Source: CAXXOK01 sp963664595 (GTDB lineage: Bacteria; Bacillota; Clostridia; Christensenellales; Aristaeellaceae). From it: 64,000 nt of DNA. A model generated the notes under the pieces. That model had not been told where the DNA came from and did not search any database. It saw only the letters and a list, made by a program, of their open reading frames with translations. Both the position numbers and the translations under genes were made by a program. Shown here one piece after another: positions 33,441-42,471 of the stretch; within the stretch, counting starts at the first letter, position 1; every line of letters begins with the position of its first letter. The stretch lies in contig CAXXOK010000011.1 in assembly GCA_963664595.2 (NCBI GenBank), positions 434,001-498,000 of the forward strand, given 5' to 3'.

Positions 33441-35507
33441 ATGAATCGCTTTGAAACCTTGATGGCGCCGACATGCTGCAGCACCAGGGAGCTTGCGATG
33501 ATCGCAGGCGCACTTGAGGGCGTGCCCGTGGAAACCAAAAATAAATGCCGCACCGAATTGCTAGACCCGAAAACAAGGATGTACGACGAGCTGACCACCG
33601 TTCGTATGGAAGAAACCTACGACGGCGGGGATAACGGCTACGCGCTGTTCTGCGAGTCCCTCGCCAAATCCGGCGCGGATCCGATTCCGCTGGAATATGC
33701 CGGCGCGTGGTTTACGGCGCTGCTGAAAACAAACATGCTGCGTTCCTTTGTTCCCCAATTGAGCACCGCCGGGGTTCTGTCCTCGGCCAGCCGGACCGAT
33801 CCCTGGTTTCTGCAGGGCGCGGCAGCCATCGCCCGGCGCATCGCCATTAATGCGGAAACCACAGACGGTACATCGGCCGCCGCCGCCTGGCTTGTTGCGC
33901 TGGATTACTATGAACAGTTTTTCAAGGTTGCGGCCGTGGAAAACAGCTTCGCGTTCGGCATTCAAAAGGACGCAAAGCAGATGGACGAATGCCGGGACAT
34001 CTGGTCGAGGTTTTTTCGGATGCAGGCGGAAGAAACAGCCGAACGCCTGCAGGGCTATGTAAAGCAGGGCAAAACCATCGGCATCGCCAGCGCAATCAGC
34101 ATCCTGGAAATGCCCTCCGTAAAAAGATATTGCCCCGGCCTGTACGAAAACACGCTCGCGGAGCTTAAGCTGCCTTATAAAAACGCTATCCAGAACGCTC
34201 TCAGCCTGAAAACGGCGAGCGAGCTCTATACCAAATGCCCCGCCGCGATCCAGAAAAACGATACTGGGAACGAGCTGCTGATCTCGATGATCGGCGCACT
34301 CCGCAAGGAATGCGAACGGCTGAGCAAGGGACACGGAGACTGCGCCCTCGTGATCCTGTGGGGCGGCAAGCTGAACGTACGCTCCCTCATGGCCGGAAGC
34401 AGCGCGCTGGTGAAGGTGGAGGCCAAAAGCTTTTTTGAGGCGTGCGCGAATCAGATCCGCAACCAGCTCAACAAGGAGGAGCACTGCGTTACCGAGGCAC
34501 AGGCGCGCGATCTGCGCCGGATTATGCCGCCGGATTTTATCATCGCCCATCAGACCGACGGCAGCGTACTCACGGTTTCAGCCTTCACCGGCATGGATTT
34601 GAAGGAACAGATCCTCGAGAGAATGGCAAAGAATAAAACATTCAGAATCACCACGGCCAACGGCTACAAAACACTGGGCAAGCAGGTCTGGACGCTGATC
34701 GCCGAGGGAACCGAGGACACTGAAACAAGGGGCCTGCTGGCGAACATTGCGATAAACCAGCTTATGCAACTTTCCTCGGAGAAAGAGAATCTCATCGGGT
34801 TTCTGTCGGCGTTCCCCAACTCTCTCCCGCTGAAGTCGGAGATGTTTGAAACGATCGAAGACCTGCTTTCCGCAATTTCTGCGCAGCGGAACCCCGGAAA
34901 GGAGATCGTAGCGGTCATCGAAGCCAGCTATGTTTATGACACCAGCGACGGCAAGAATCTGGGGGAAGATATCTGGCGCAGGATTACCGCGGCTACCACC
35001 GACCGGGACGAACGAGCGTCGCTTGCCGTTGCTGCGTTTAATGCGCTGTGTAACAAAACGAAAAATAAAGAAGTGATGATCGGCTTTCTGATTGAGTTTC
35101 CGTCCGATCTGCCGGTCCGCGGGCTTGACGGTGACGGGATTTATACGATCAAGGATTTGACCGACAGATTGCTCCAGGCATATATCGCAGAAAGGCCGGA
35201 TCTCACCAGCGATTTATCCTACCCTCACTCGCCCAGCTCCAGCTTCTCCACATCCAGCTCGTCCAGCTCGTCCAGCTCGTCCCACAGCGCCTCCACGTAC
35301 AAGCCGAGCCTCGGCAAGCGCATTAAATCCATGCTGTCCACCGCCCTGGTCGCCGTCCTGAGCTTTATCCTGGTCAATCTTTTCTGGATCGGCCCCGGCT
35401 TCATCGCTCCGCTCCTCAAGGGTATCCCTGCGCTTCAGGTTCTGGTCGTCATCCTGTCCTTTGTACCGCTGATTTACTCGCTGATATCAAAAGTCCGCAG
35501 CAAATAA
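33441..35507 (+). CDS. Large protein of unknown function with Ser-rich linker and C-terminal membrane anchor
   Basis: I do not recognise this 688-residue protein. Residues 1-590 are soluble, helical and without known motif. Residues about 591-617 are a low-complexity stretch almost entirely Ser with a few Thr and Phe, encoded partly by tandem 9-bp repeats near 35256-35281. Then come two hydrophobic helices (MLSTALVAVLSFILVNLFWI and FIAPLLKGIPALQVLVVILS) and a basic tail. Topology would leave the large domain in the cytosol, tethered to the membrane. It is the last gene of the plus-strand operon, and may anchor the kinase/chaperone complex. GAGGGGGCAAACAG precedes ATG. Confidence 0.72.
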   Translation: MNRFETLMAPTCCSTRELAMIAGALEGVPVETKNKCRTELLDPKTRMYDELTTVRMEETYDGGDNGYALFCESLAKSGADPIPLEYAGAWFTALLKTNMLRSFVPQLSTAGVLSSASRTDPWFLQGAAAIARRIAINAETTDGTSAAAAWLVALDYYEQFFKVAAVENSFAFGIQKDAKQMDECRDIWSRFFRMQAEETAERLQGYVKQGKTIGIASAISILEMPSVKRYCPGLYENTLAELKLPYKNAIQNALSLKTASELYTKCPAAIQKNDTGNELLISMIGALRKECERLSKGHGDCALVILWGGKLNVRSLMAGSSALVKVEAKSFFEACANQIRNQLNKEEHCVTEAQARDLRRIMPPDFIIAHQTDGSVLTVSAFTGMDLKEQILERMAKNKTFRITTANGYKTLGKQVWTLIAEGTEDTETRGLLANIAINQLMQLSSEKENLIGFLSAFPNSLPLKSEMFETIEDLLSAISAQRNPGKEIVAVIEASYVYDTSDGKNLGEDIWRRITAATTDRDERASLAVAAFNALCNKTKNKEVMIGFLIEFPSDLPVRGLDGDGIYTIKDLTDRLLQAYIAERPDLTSDLSYPHSPSSSFSTSSSSSSSSSSHSASTYKPSLGKRIKSMLSTALVAVLSFILVNLFWIGPGFIAPLLKGIPALQVLVVILSFVPLIYSLISKVRSK

Positions 35508-35785
35508 GCCTTTCCCTTTGCCAAAATAGAAACGGGACACCCTGAAAGGGCATCCCCCAAACCGCTGGCAAACCCTGTTTGGCAGCGGGATGATCGCTTG
35601 TCAAAGAACCAATTCGGGTCATGATAGCCGCTCGCTTCATAGCGCCTGCGGCGCTGTTCGCTCGCTTTGGCAGCAGTTGTTATACAAGGATTTGGGGTTC
35701 CAATCCCCGGCATGGGTTTCACCCCTGCACCCTGACCAGGGCTATCAGCCCCGGTTCCTTCTTTTAGCAAGGTGCCGGTTTATTT
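35508..35785. other. Region between convergent operons with stacked inverted repeats
   Basis: Two inverted repeats stand side by side: GGGACACCCT with AGGGCATCCC (35534-35556) and CCGCTGGCAAAC with GTTTGGCAGCGG (35562-35588). They probably end transcription from both operons. The rest (35590-35785) has GC-rich words and a GGGGTTCCAATCCCC hairpin at about 35695, but no gene or tRNA that I can support. Confidence 0.5.
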
Positions 35786-36577
35786 CTACGCGGTTTCCTG
35801 CTGTTCCGGGAATACGATCTTACCCGCTGTTGCTTTTTCACCAAAGAAAGCGCCCCGGTTGTTGGTGTGCGGGTTCATCACAAGCGACACCTGCCAGTCC
35901 TGGGAAAAGTTCAGGCGCTGCGTTCCCATATCCGTACCGGACATGAACACAGACAGCCCGTTGGGATGCGTGTGATACCATCCGACGATCACCAGCTGCC
36001 CGCTTGTCTCCCGCTGCATATTCAACTGGGTCAGCCTATGCTGCATATCCGCCCAGATTTTATTGGTGAACTCCACAAACGCGGGATGCCCGGCTGTATC
36101 CGCCAGCAGAATATCTTCTACGAAATTATAAACCTCATTCTGATACCGGGCCACTCTGCCAAGCAAAATGCCGCCCTGCTCCACCTGGTTTCGGGTGGTT
36201 TTTGTTCCCCAATCCAGTGACTGGTTCAGCTTCTTCATCGCATACGGCCGCAGGATCAGGTAATAGCGCCCGTCATTCCTTGGATTCGGCGTTTTCCCGG
36301 TGAACGAAAATGGCTGATCCACCCATTCCGGCTCATACTGTGTTTTCTTCTTAATCACAATCTGGAGCGGCTTGGGTGGCTCTGTTTCCGATTCAGGCTT
36401 CGGTTCTTCCGCCTCAGGCCCGGCTGCGGCGGGAGCCGTCTCCGCTGGGCGGGCGGCTTTCCGGCCGGCAGCCCATTCCATCAGATCCCGCGTTACCGTT
36501 ACCACCAGCAGCACGATGACCGCAAACAATGCACAGAATAAAACAAAGAGAGTGAAATCCATCTGAAACCCGACCAT
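35786..36577 (-). CDS. JAMM/JAB metalloprotease with N-terminal membrane helix
   Basis: A 263-residue protein. Residues 8-30 are a membrane helix (TLFVLFCALFAVIVLLVVTV), then a Pro/Glu-rich linker, then an MPN+ (JAB) domain. The zinc-site signature is complete: Glu in VEQGGILLGR, then GWYHTHPNGLSVFMSGTD near residues 195-212 (HxH, Ser, Asp). Such enzymes remove ubiquitin or ubiquitin-like proteins from targets. The active domain would face the cytosol. ATG 36577 has GGAGG nearby; ten in-frame residues upstream are less likely to be translated. It is the last gene of the minus-strand ubiquitin-like operon. Confidence 0.92.
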   Translation of the reverse strand: MVGFQMDFTLFVLFCALFAVIVLLVVTVTRDLMEWAAGRKAARPAETAPAAAGPEAEEPKPESETEPPKPLQIVIKKKTQYEPEWVDQPFSFTGKTPNPRNDGRYYLILRPYAMKKLNQSLDWGTKTTRNQVEQGGILLGRVARYQNEVYNFVEDILLADTAGHPAFVEFTNKIWADMQHRLTQLNMQRETSGQLVIVGWYHTHPNGLSVFMSGTDMGTQRLNFSQDWQVSLVMNPHTNNRGAFFGEKATAGKIVFPEQQETA

Positions 36578-36789
36578 AATATCCTCCGTTCCGAATACGC
36601 AGCTCAATCCCGAATCCTGTTTTCAGCCGCATTCTGAGATCATACCCCAACGCTGCGGGGTTCATCGGCCGGGCTTGGTTTACGCATTCCTGTATACAGG
36701 GCAACATTTATCGTTAGCGCGCTCGTATGGGCGCATCTGCTTCGGCTCCTGTTTGTTTCGTCCCGCCGCTGTGAAGCGTGCTTTTTCCG

Positions 36790-37176
36790 TCAGTTAAAGG
36801 TATGTCCGCACGCCTTGCACAGCCATTTATTCCTGCCGTCCGCGTTTGCTTCGATCTTTCCCGTGGTTGCGCAGATGGGGCAGCGGTTTGGCTTGCGCTG
36901 CCTTTTCATCGTGATGCCGTTTCCAAGATCGGTTTGCTGTCCCGAGCCCTCCGCAAGGGTTCCGCTAATGGGAGCGGTACGTTTGTTTATATTGCGGATG
37001 GTAATGCTGGCATTCCCGCTGCGCCGGTGTCTTTCCGGCTGTGCGCCGTCATGGCGCTGGATAATTGTAATTCTCGGCACGGCCGGGGCGGATGTGCTGG
37101 GAGTGGTGGTTGTATGATGATCATATGTTCTGCTCGTTTTCTGTAAGTACGCCTTGATTCTATCCCGTATATTCAT
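36790..37176 (-). CDS. Small protein with C-terminal zinc ribbon
   Basis: A 128-residue protein. The N-terminal 90 residues are basic, Thr/Ser/Pro-rich and probably disordered; the C-terminus is a zinc ribbon, NRCPICATTGKIEAN, ending KWLCKACGHTFN, with two CxxC pairs about 20 residues apart. It could be an adaptor or substrate of the conjugation system. It lies between a small membrane protein and the membrane-bound JAB gene in the same orientation. Confidence 0.72.
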   Translation of the reverse strand: MNIRDRIKAYLQKTSRTYDHHTTTTPSTSAPAVPRITIIQRHDGAQPERHRRSGNASITIRNINKRTAPISGTLAEGSGQQTDLGNGITMKRQRKPNRCPICATTGKIEANADGRNKWLCKACGHTFN

Positions 37177-37393
37177 ACTCCACTCTCCGTATTCTGTTGT
37201 CTGTCGTATATCAGGATGGCCTGAGCCGCCCCGCGGTGCCGATTCGATGCTGCTGTGGACTCAGGACGGCGGCATCGGCGTTTTCACCGGTAAAAGGATT
37301 TCCTGTGAATCACAATCCGTTCCGGGCAGCGGGCTGGAACGCCCGCTGCGTATGCAGCCAGCTGGCAGCCACAGCAGTTTATCCGTCCGCCGC

Positions 37394-37582
37394 TTATCCG
37401 ATAGCCTGCCCGGCCACGAGATACAGATAGAGCATCACGATACCGATGAAAAACGAAAGGAATGCGGCCCTCCTGGAGCTTTTTGAGATATCCTCGTCTC
37501 CGCTGCCAATGATGGAAACCACCAGTGAAACAGCTGATATCGAGAAGAAAATAATGGTGAAAATCTTTAACACACCGTCCAT
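37394..37582 (-). CDS. Small protein with two membrane helices
   Basis: A 62-residue protein with two hydrophobic segments (VLKIFTIIFFSISAVSLVVS and FLSFFIGIVMLYLYLVAG) joined by a charged loop (GDEDISKSSRR). ATG 37582 is preferred: the upstream in-frame ATG at 37603 overlaps the AAGGAG that serves as ribosome binding site. Function unknown; its place suggests a membrane component of the ubiquitin-like system. Confidence 0.65.
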   Translation of the reverse strand: MDGVLKIFTIIFFSISAVSLVVSIIGSGDEDISKSSRRAAFLSFFIGIVMLYLYLVAGQAIG

Positions 37583-37710
37583 CTTGTCGTTTGTCTCCTT
37601 CATTTCAATATAACCCGGAGTCTGATGCCCACTCCCATGCGGGCTATGATCACGCCACGTGTATAGGGCTTGCCCGGAACCGTCACCGCGAGGGGCTATT
37701 CATTGGCTCC

Positions 37711-38442
37711 CTAAAATATCCGGTCGATAAGCGCCTGTGTCTGCACCGCAATCTGGCCGCCCAGCTCTCTCGTTTTAAACACCGTTTGTCTCATATACCC
37801 AAGAAAGCCGCGGATCAGCAAGTCATAGCCGATGGAAAATGACCCGTGAACTCTGGATATCCCCAGCAGAACCATCCCGTTGTTCAGTGCTAAAGGCCGC
37901 AGTGTTTCGCCCGCCCTCCTCAACAGCTGTTCCATGGGCAGCAGCCCCTGTGCAACTGCCCCCATAATGTGGGTTTTAGGCAAAACAACACGGTTGATAT
38001 ACGCCAAAAGCAAATCGTTGGTGATAACCCCAAAGATCAGCAGTCCCGCCACAACGACCCCCAGAATGCCCAGAATCCATCCCAGTATCCGGTTCAGCAG
38101 GCACATTGTTTCCTCGTACGGAAAAAGGTCCGCCAGATATTCAAAGGCGTTTCTGCGCACCCGCGGCCTTGTGACAACGTAGGGACGCTCTTCCGGGGGC
38201 TTGGGAAGTTGAATCCTTGGTTTGTTCTGATCCGAATAAATCACATTATCCCGGCAGAACGGCACGGTAACCGTGCTTTTACAGATCGGGCAGCTGCCGG
38301 TATAAAACTCCTCCAGCATTACATGCTTGTGGTTGCAAACCACCACCACATCCCCTACGGTAAACAGGGACCGCGAAAGCGAGTCGATCGTTCCCTTATC
38401 GATAAACCACCGGTCTTTTTCGGTCAGTGTATGGCTATACAT
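37711..38442 (-). CDS. Membrane protein with RING-like zinc motif, candidate E3
   Basis: A 243-residue protein. Residues about 30-60 contain VVVCNHKHVMLEEFYTGSCP, continuing ICKSTVTVPF: a C-x-H-x-H group followed by CPxC, like the second half of a RING finger or other treble clef. A strong membrane helix follows near residue 125 (LGWILGILGVVVAGLLIFGV), and the C-terminal 100 residues are helical with hydrophobic patches. It overlaps the end of the E1-like gene by eight bases, so they are translationally coupled. A role as E3-type adaptor at the membrane is an inference from this motif and position; a single zinc site is all I can see. Confidence 0.7.
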   Translation of the reverse strand: MYSHTLTEKDRWFIDKGTIDSLSRSLFTVGDVVVVCNHKHVMLEEFYTGSCPICKSTVTVPFCRDNVIYSDQNKPRIQLPKPPEERPYVVTRPRVRRNAFEYLADLFPYEETMCLLNRILGWILGILGVVVAGLLIFGVITNDLLLAYINRVVLPKTHIMGAVAQGLLPMEQLLRRAGETLRPLALNNGMVLLGISRVHGSFSIGYDLLIRGFLGYMRQTVFKTRELGGQIAVQTQALIDRIF

Positions 38443-39685
38443 GCGCCTCACCGCAAATGTTGGGGAGCACGCTCTCCAGATCCCCAGTCAGCTCAAAGAC
38501 GTGGAAATTCTCCTGGTTTGCTTTTTCCCGCGCCACCAACACCTGCAGCGGCGCCACCCCCAGCTGCTCCAGCGTCCTGTCGAGATATTTATCGGGCATA
38601 TCCATTCCGAAGATATCAATCGCCTTATATTCCGGCGTATAGCCGTCCGTATTCATCGGCGAGCAGTCCGGGCAATAGAATTCATCGGAGAAAATCTCGC
38701 TCATGGGCTTGTTGATCACCAGATCCTTATGGCAGCGGATGCATTTGCCCTGGGTAACAAACGCGCTGTCGGGATAGGTATCCAGCACGCATTCATGGCC
38801 GAACTGGCCGTTCAAGTACCGGAGCGTCTCCCGCAGGGTAGTTTTGGCAGAGAGCGGGGTTTCCAGCACCTCTTCGTAGCAGATATGCGCATCACAGTCG
38901 TCCTTCACCGGCACGGTCATCTTTTCAACCACATGGTTCATCCCCTGGTAGTAATACCGTTTTCCGAACTGGATCGGCGCCTCCAGCTGAATGCCGCGCA
39001 GGTAATGCAGCGCTTTCATGGCCTCCTGCACCTGCAGGCCGCTGACGATCGCCGTGGATACCAGCACGGTGGCAGCATGGCCTTCCTGAATGGCGCGTTT
39101 CTTGAACACGTCACAGGAAAACCGTATCATCCGCTCCCTTGCGATATCATGAGAGCTTATGCCGCACGCCAGACAGCTGGAATGCGGATAATGGTGAACG
39201 TTCAGCGACAGGCCCAGCTCCGAAATCCCCGCGTCCAGATAGGGCTTTTGAAACAGGCAGCACCGCCTGTTCACATTGACGCGTGTCAGCATATTGTCCA
39301 GGCAGCCAAGCACAATATCAAACCTGCGGAACACGCCTCCCCCGAGCTTGTTCACGATATCGCCGATGAAATAATCCACCTTGCAGTCGGGATTGTTGCT
39401 CATCTCCTGTACGCGTTTGGCCGCTACCTCCGCCTTGTACTTGTTGACGTCGTGCTTGCTGAAAAGCACGGTGCGGCTCAGGTTGGACACCGATATCGTA
39501 TCCATATCGCAGATGAAGATGTTCCCGGCGCCCATCAGCGCAAGGTTTTTCAGCGTTTCGTTGCCGATAGCGCCGGCGCCGACTACCAGTATTCTGCTCG
39601 ACGAAACCACCTCCTGCGACCACCAGGCGATCAGGTTGGCACGGTCGAAAGCGGTTTCCGAATGTTCCTTGATAAGGATGGCCAT
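38435..39685 (-). CDS. E1-like ThiF/MoeB-family adenylyltransferase
   Basis: A 416-residue protein of the E1/ThiF superfamily. The Rossmann ATP site is ILVVGAGAIGNETLKNLALM near residue 33, followed by the conserved CDMDTISVSNLSRTVLFSKH (Asp and Arg of the adenylation site) and GCLDNMLTRVNVNRRC. Two cysteine groups may bind zinc or hold the thioester: SSCLACGISS near 180, and CIRCHKD with FYCPDCSP near 320-345. The extra C-terminal 100 residues are not found in MoeB. It should adenylate the C-terminal glycine of the ubiquitin-like protein encoded upstream and pass it to the E2-like proteins. Confidence 0.93.
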   Translation of the reverse strand: MAILIKEHSETAFDRANLIAWWSQEVVSSSRILVVGAGAIGNETLKNLALMGAGNIFICDMDTISVSNLSRTVLFSKHDVNKYKAEVAAKRVQEMSNNPDCKVDYFIGDIVNKLGGGVFRRFDIVLGCLDNMLTRVNVNRRCCLFQKPYLDAGISELGLSLNVHHYPHSSCLACGISSHDIARERMIRFSCDVFKKRAIQEGHAATVLVSTAIVSGLQVQEAMKALHYLRGIQLEAPIQFGKRYYYQGMNHVVEKMTVPVKDDCDAHICYEEVLETPLSAKTTLRETLRYLNGQFGHECVLDTYPDSAFVTQGKCIRCHKDLVINKPMSEIFSDEFYCPDCSPMNTDGYTPEYKAIDIFGMDMPDKYLDRTLEQLGVAPLQVLVAREKANQENFHVFELTGDLESVLPNICGEAHV

Positions 39686-39702
39686 ATTCGTCTCGTCCTT
39701 TC

Positions 39703-41184
39703 TTACGGGTTCTTCTCAATTTTCACAACCACTACATTAAGGTCGCCGTTGTCAAGCATGTTGATGATAATGATATGGTTGGCCGATGCGTTTTGGTTTG
39801 CATTTCTTTGGGAGATGACCCGGATCTGATCGATTGAATCCCTGGACAGCAGATTTCGGTCGGCCTCGTTGTTCAAAACCACGAGCACGGCATTCGGCGC
39901 GATGCTTTGAAGCGACAGATACATTTCTGTTTCTTTGACAAGATTGAGATTTGCCTGAATCGGGGGTATCCCCGATGCTGTTCGATAGGTGGGATCCCGC
40001 TGAATCTGCTGGATGGTATCGTATACGGATTTGCTATTGAACCAATAGTTTTTATCTGCCTTATAAATTTTATTGCCAGGATACAGGTTATAGTACATCG
40101 TCGTAATACGCATAGCGGCGGAATACTCGCCAGGCGTGCGGTATGGAGCGGCGGTCACGCGCGGATCCTGAGTGCTGTGCTGCCTGATGGTGATTTTGGG
40201 AACCTCCGCTTGCCTCGCCTGGTGCGGCTTCGGGTAGGCCGTATGGATCAAAGGGGGCGATAAAGACGTTTCCAGCGGATTTTCCCTGGATATCTCCTGT
40301 TCCGGATGTGGCCTGCGCGGCCTCTCGGGCACGTATTCGGTTTCTTCGCTTCTGTCCTTGGGCTTTAAAAGCCATTTCCCCATTCCGGAAAAAAACTGCC
40401 CCGCCAGCTGCACGGGGGACAGCACGCCTGGGTTCTCCTCCGCCTGCCCTTGTTGTTCCTGCTGTGCGTAGGGATCCGTCTGCATATCAGCCGCGTCTAT
40501 AGCTCCGGCAGGGGGCAGTTCCTGATCCCCGTTTACCTGCTTGATGGTAATGGCCGGCCTTCTGAACCGGCTGTTGTTCGCCTCGTCAATCAGTAGCTCT
40601 CCCACGCACTCCCGGCTGTCCGGCCCATAAAAGACGGACCACCGCCGCTGATTGGGGTTGAATACCGCGCCGAAGCTGTAGGGATAGGTGAACGCGATGC
40701 TTTGCGTGCGGATGTCCACACCGGAAAACCGGGTATTGATATGCGCCAGATGCGTATGGTACCAACCCAGAATCTGGAGGTTTTCGGTGCGGTATGCCTC
40801 GGCATCCTCATACATTTTTTTCCATGCGGAAGGCCCGATTTCAATCGCTTCAAACGACGCGGTTACCAGCGCCGGATCGGCCGGGATAACAGCCATGACG
40901 TCTCCCCAGATAATCTCCTCCGGGCTGCTGTTGTCACGGTAATAGTTCCCGATCAGAATTCCTGCCTGTTCCATATCGCCTTGCATACATTGTCTTCCCC
41001 ACCTGATCTCCGTAAACAGGCGCTCGACAGCCGAAGGTTCAAAGATAATCCGTACACTTCTGGAAGCGTTTCGTCCGCCCATCGCAAATATGCGCATACG
41101 CTCATCCTGCGGCTGCGGAAACACTTTTTCAGTGATAATCGTATTATCATTACGCCCATGAATACTGATTTTCAGATCAGACAA
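39703..41184 (-). CDS. JAMM/JAB protein with long C-terminal extension
   Basis: A 493-residue protein beginning with TTG 41184, chosen because GGGAGGGTTATAGC lies directly upstream. After about 25 residues that read as a strand-rich arm, the MPN domain shows MEQAGILIGN and the zinc motif GWYHTHLAHINTRFSGVD near residues 137-154, complete for catalysis. Residues about 225-360 are Gln/Pro-rich and likely disordered. The last 130 residues form a separate domain (IYKADKNYWFNSKSVYDTIQ, ANLNLVKETEMYLSLQSIAP, IIIINMLDNGDLNVVVVKIE), which I do not recognise. It precedes the E1-like gene by 17 bases and probably matures or removes the ubiquitin-like modifier. Confidence 0.9.
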   Translation of the reverse strand: MSDLKISIHGRNDNTIITEKVFPQPQDERMRIFAMGGRNASRSVRIIFEPSAVERLFTEIRWGRQCMQGDMEQAGILIGNYYRDNSSPEEIIWGDVMAVIPADPALVTASFEAIEIGPSAWKKMYEDAEAYRTENLQILGWYHTHLAHINTRFSGVDIRTQSIAFTYPYSFGAVFNPNQRRWSVFYGPDSRECVGELLIDEANNSRFRRPAITIKQVNGDQELPPAGAIDAADMQTDPYAQQEQQGQAEENPGVLSPVQLAGQFFSGMGKWLLKPKDRSEETEYVPERPRRPHPEQEISRENPLETSLSPPLIHTAYPKPHQARQAEVPKITIRQHSTQDPRVTAAPYRTPGEYSAAMRITTMYYNLYPGNKIYKADKNYWFNSKSVYDTIQQIQRDPTYRTASGIPPIQANLNLVKETEMYLSLQSIAPNAVLVVLNNEADRNLLSRDSIDQIRVISQRNANQNASANHIIIINMLDNGDLNVVVVKIEKNP

Positions 41185-42013
41185 GCTATAACCCTCCCGC
41201 AAAAGCAGACCGGTTGATCCATGTCCGCGCCCTATACAGCGGTTTGTCGGCTGAAAGCGAAGCATATCTCCGCAAAGCAAGTGTCCGTGCAAGCAATGAA
41301 GAAAGCGCCTGTGAAACGGTGCGTTGGATTTCCGTCCTATCGAGCGATAAACGCTGGAGCTGCAGCACTACGTTAAGCATTGCACAATTCTGTGCCGACG
41401 AAAATCCGTTGCCCGCGTGCAGGGAATCCACCCCTTGCCTGCCCGGATGGTTTCCCTGCCATCCGCACCGTGCACCCCGATCCTCATTTGTTATACATCG
41501 GCATCGCCAGCCCACGTTCGCAGCCGGGCCGGGTAATCCGGCAGTGGAGCGCTTCCCCACAAAGCACGCTGAGGGCGCGCCGCCGGGCCCCGCTGGCAGC
41601 AATACGGCGGTTGATTAAAGCATTCCTGTCTATCCGTACGCCGAATAAAAGCAGCCGGGCACCGATGGCTGCCATCCGGAGAAAGGCGCGGCCCAGGCGG
41701 CATCCACGGCTGCCAGGCCGGAAGGGCCGAAGTTCCTGAAGCAAGCGCGGGTTATCGCCGCGGCACGACAATGGAATGCAGCCCCGCGCAGATATAATAT
41801 GGGAAACAGTAACGAACGTTGATTATGCGGGCGTTTGCACGAAGCGCAAAGCCGAAGCCGGAAATCTTTGCAGCGTGTAGCAGCCGGAAACCCTGCGGCT
41901 CTTAGCCGGATGTGCGGGTCTGCGCCGAGAGCAAGCAGACGCGGCAAAACACAGGGATTGTTTCAGCGTTTGCCTGAATCCCTTCCGTGCGCAGGCCGCA
42001 ATACAGACCGCTG
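41185..42013. other. 829-bp gap inside the minus-strand ubiquitin-like operon
   Basis: No gene on either strand can be supported. All open frames are short, very rich in Arg, Pro and Ala, lack ribosome binding sites and show no family match. The gap is unusual in an otherwise tightly packed operon, so it may hold a decayed gene, a long leader, or a separate promoter for the JAB-E1-RING-like part. Confidence 0.4.
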
Positions 42014-42280
42014 TCAGCCTGCCTGTGTTGCAATCAGGGTTTGAATTGTGTCGTTGTTCTCCACACTGTTTTCTCTGATCGATTTATCGTTGTCCAGCGG
42101 CAGGCTTTCCTTGCGCGCTCCACTGGGCTTGAGTACACCGGTATACGGCTGGCCGGAGCTCAGGAAGCCGCTGTCAATCAGTTGGCTGAACACATCCTTG
42201 AGCAGAATACTTTCCGGAAGTCCGAGATCCACATCGGAGTTGTTGGTCGGATGGATAATTTTCACATTGATGGTTTCCAT
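42014..42280 (-). CDS. Ubiquitin-like (beta-grasp) protein, YukD/EsaB-like fold, ends in Ala-Gly
   Basis: An 88-residue protein with the spacing of a ubiquitin-like fold: first strand TINVKIIHPTNN, LGLPESILLKDVFSQLIDSG as loop and helix, SLPLDNDKSIRENSVENNDT resembling the 'L..n.sl..n.v.dgDtl' turn, and final strand TIQTLIATQ. The protein ends QAG directly before the stop, so a C-terminal glycine is exposed without processing. AAGGAGGCATACCT precedes ATG 42280. Between the E2-like genes and the JAB/E1-like genes it is the evident modifier of this system. Confidence 0.85.
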   Translation of the reverse strand: METINVKIIHPTNNSDVDLGLPESILLKDVFSQLIDSGFLSSGQPYTGVLKPSGARKESLPLDNDKSIRENSVENNDTIQTLIATQAG

Positions 42281-42301
42281 AGGTATGCCTCCTTATCATG
42301 C

Positions 42302-42320
42302 ATAATCCTGTCAGGATTAT
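42302..42320. repeat. Perfect 9-bp palindrome upstream of the ubiquitin-like gene
   Basis: ATAATCCTG and CAGGATTAT flank a single T. It lies about 20 bases upstream of the start codon of the ubiquitin-like gene in a 190-base gap, a suitable place for an operator or an RNA hairpin affecting translation. Confidence 0.5.
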
Positions 42321-42471
42321 ATCGCGAGCTTACAAGGAGATGATACGATCCGGTTCGGCCCCTGCCGTTCTTCCCAACACCGTTCTCCTTCGTTATCATT
42401 TGGTTATTCAGCATGGGTGCCCGCAATTTTATCCCTTGCGGGTGAGTACGCTTCATCCCGGAGCCTGATCT

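Noticed and set aside
35690..35715. tRNA-like T arm (GGGGTTCCAATCCCC)
   Set aside because: The T loop lacks the purine at the conserved position, and no anticodon arm or acceptor stem can be drawn around it.
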